From assembly GCF_017983445.1 (NCBI RefSeq), contig NZ_JAGOBJ010000003.1:248001-312000 (forward strand): a stretch of 64,000 bases of DNA. Direction: 5' to 3'. Origin of the DNA: Halomonas sp. GTDB lineage: Bacteria > Pseudomonadota > Gammaproteobacteria > Pseudomonadales > Halomonadaceae. A program made the translations under genes and the position numbers. Shown one piece after another: positions 63,544 through 64,000 of this stretch (position 1 is its first letter; each line of letters begins with the position of its first letter). Below the pieces are notes generated by a model, which was not told where the DNA came from, ran no database searches, and worked only from the letters and a program-made list of their open reading frames with translations.

Positions 63544-63987
63544 ATGCCAACAACGGCGTTACGAGCAGGGCAGAACACGGCGCTTCATGAGTGTTTGATT
63601 TCCATAGGATCGAATATTGAGCCCGAGCTTAACTTTGCCCAGGCGTTAAATTTCTTGCGTACCGAATGCGAACTGGTGGCTCACTCGCAGGCCATTAGCA
63701 CCCCGCCGGTAGGGTTTTTAGATCAACCTGATTTTCTCAATGCTGCGCTGTTGATCCGCACGGCGCTTACCTATGAAGCGTTTCGGGTCTATTTGAAGGC
63801 GCTGGAAAACCGGCTGGGGCGCGTACGTGGGCCAATCAAATCAGGCCCTCGCACCATGGATCTGGATATTGTGGCGTGGAATGGCGAGCTATTGGATCAG
63901 GGGTACTTTGAGTACGATTACGTGCGGCTCCCGGTCGACGAGGTGCTTGCCGCCAGCGGGCGCTCCCTGACAACGAAAAAAGGCTAA
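63544..63987 (+). CDS. folK: HPPK: 2-amino-4-hydroxy-6-hydroxymethyldihydropteridine diphosphokinase
   Basis: A 147-residue pyrophosphokinase that activates hydroxymethyl-dihydropterin for folate synthesis. ISIGSNIEPELNFAQAL is the opening strand-helix, FLNAALLI the pterin contact, and LGRVRGPIKSGPRTMDLDIV the catalytic loop with the HPPK signature GPRTMDLDI. The usual second Arg of the RWGPRT form is replaced by Lys-Ser here. It lies opposite folM and stops 13 bases before the window ends; it may be a second, pterin-cluster HPPK beside one linked to panBC or pcnB elsewhere. Confidence 0.88.
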   Translation: MPTTALRAGQNTALHECLISIGSNIEPELNFAQALNFLRTECELVAHSQAISTPPVGFLDQPDFLNAALLIRTALTYEAFRVYLKALENRLGRVRGPIKSGPRTMDLDIVAWNGELLDQGYFEYDYVRLPVDEVLAASGRSLTTKKG

Positions 63988-64000
63988 CGTTTTATCCATT

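Overview
The window reads as a chromosomal stretch of a moderately GC-rich gammaproteobacterium, most likely a halophile of the Halomonas group. This is inferred from a complete Mrp cation antiporter operon with an mrpA-mrpB fusion, the gammaproteobacterial order xseB-ispA-dxs, fpr facing a FinR-like LysR gene, ubiK near glnK-amtB, and a marine-type amino-acid transporter set. I see no rRNA, tRNA, CRISPR array, phage or intact insertion sequence. It is dense core and accessory metabolism rather than a mobile island.

Layout. 1-7.2 kb: end of a sugar-type ABC importer (permease, binding protein), a thioesterase, malate synthase G with an IclR-type operator in front, then a hydrolase / FMN reductase / mercaptopyruvate sulfurtransferase run. 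7.2-8.7 kb: comM. 8.8-16.8 kb: iron-siderophore uptake island (two TonB receptors, a periplasmic binding protein, an AraC regulator, three Fur-box candidates) with a TetR-MFS efflux pair inside it. 17.1-20.0 kb: ubiK, a 55-codon small ORF, then glnK-amtB-glnK2 behind a clear sigma-54 promoter. 20.2-24.0 kb: fpr / finR-like divergent pair and a chemoreceptor with a sigma-28 promoter. 24.0-28.3 kb: a DUF808 gene remnant, a host-attachment-type protein and a phnDCEE transporter. 28.5-34.6 kb: a histidine phosphatase and an aapJQMP amino-acid ABC operon with a duplicated binding-protein gene. 34.7-36.7 kb: hemE-speE. 36.9-43.0 kb: mrpABCDEFG. 43.3-48.2 kb: ribA, a zinc alcohol dehydrogenase with a small membrane protein, a hemolysin-III protein, a GST and djlA. 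48.4-54.1 kb: a YdeP-type molybdopterin oxidoreductase with a small HTH protein, then xseB-ispA-dxs. 54.3-64 kb: serA, pirin, trhO, enoyl-CoA hydratase, IclR regulator, YqaA protein, a large MscS channel, and folM/folK.

The most coherent new story is nitrogen control. glnK-amtB and the aap operon, 15 kb apart, each carry a near-consensus -24/-12 promoter, and each has two NtrC-like sites centred about 88-90 and 128-130 bp upstream of the predicted start. A second recurring pattern is a set of short degenerate tandem arrays (7-17 bp units, 2-5 copies) in intergenic regions in front of or behind five transcription units. Neither has been checked by computation here; both are read by eye.
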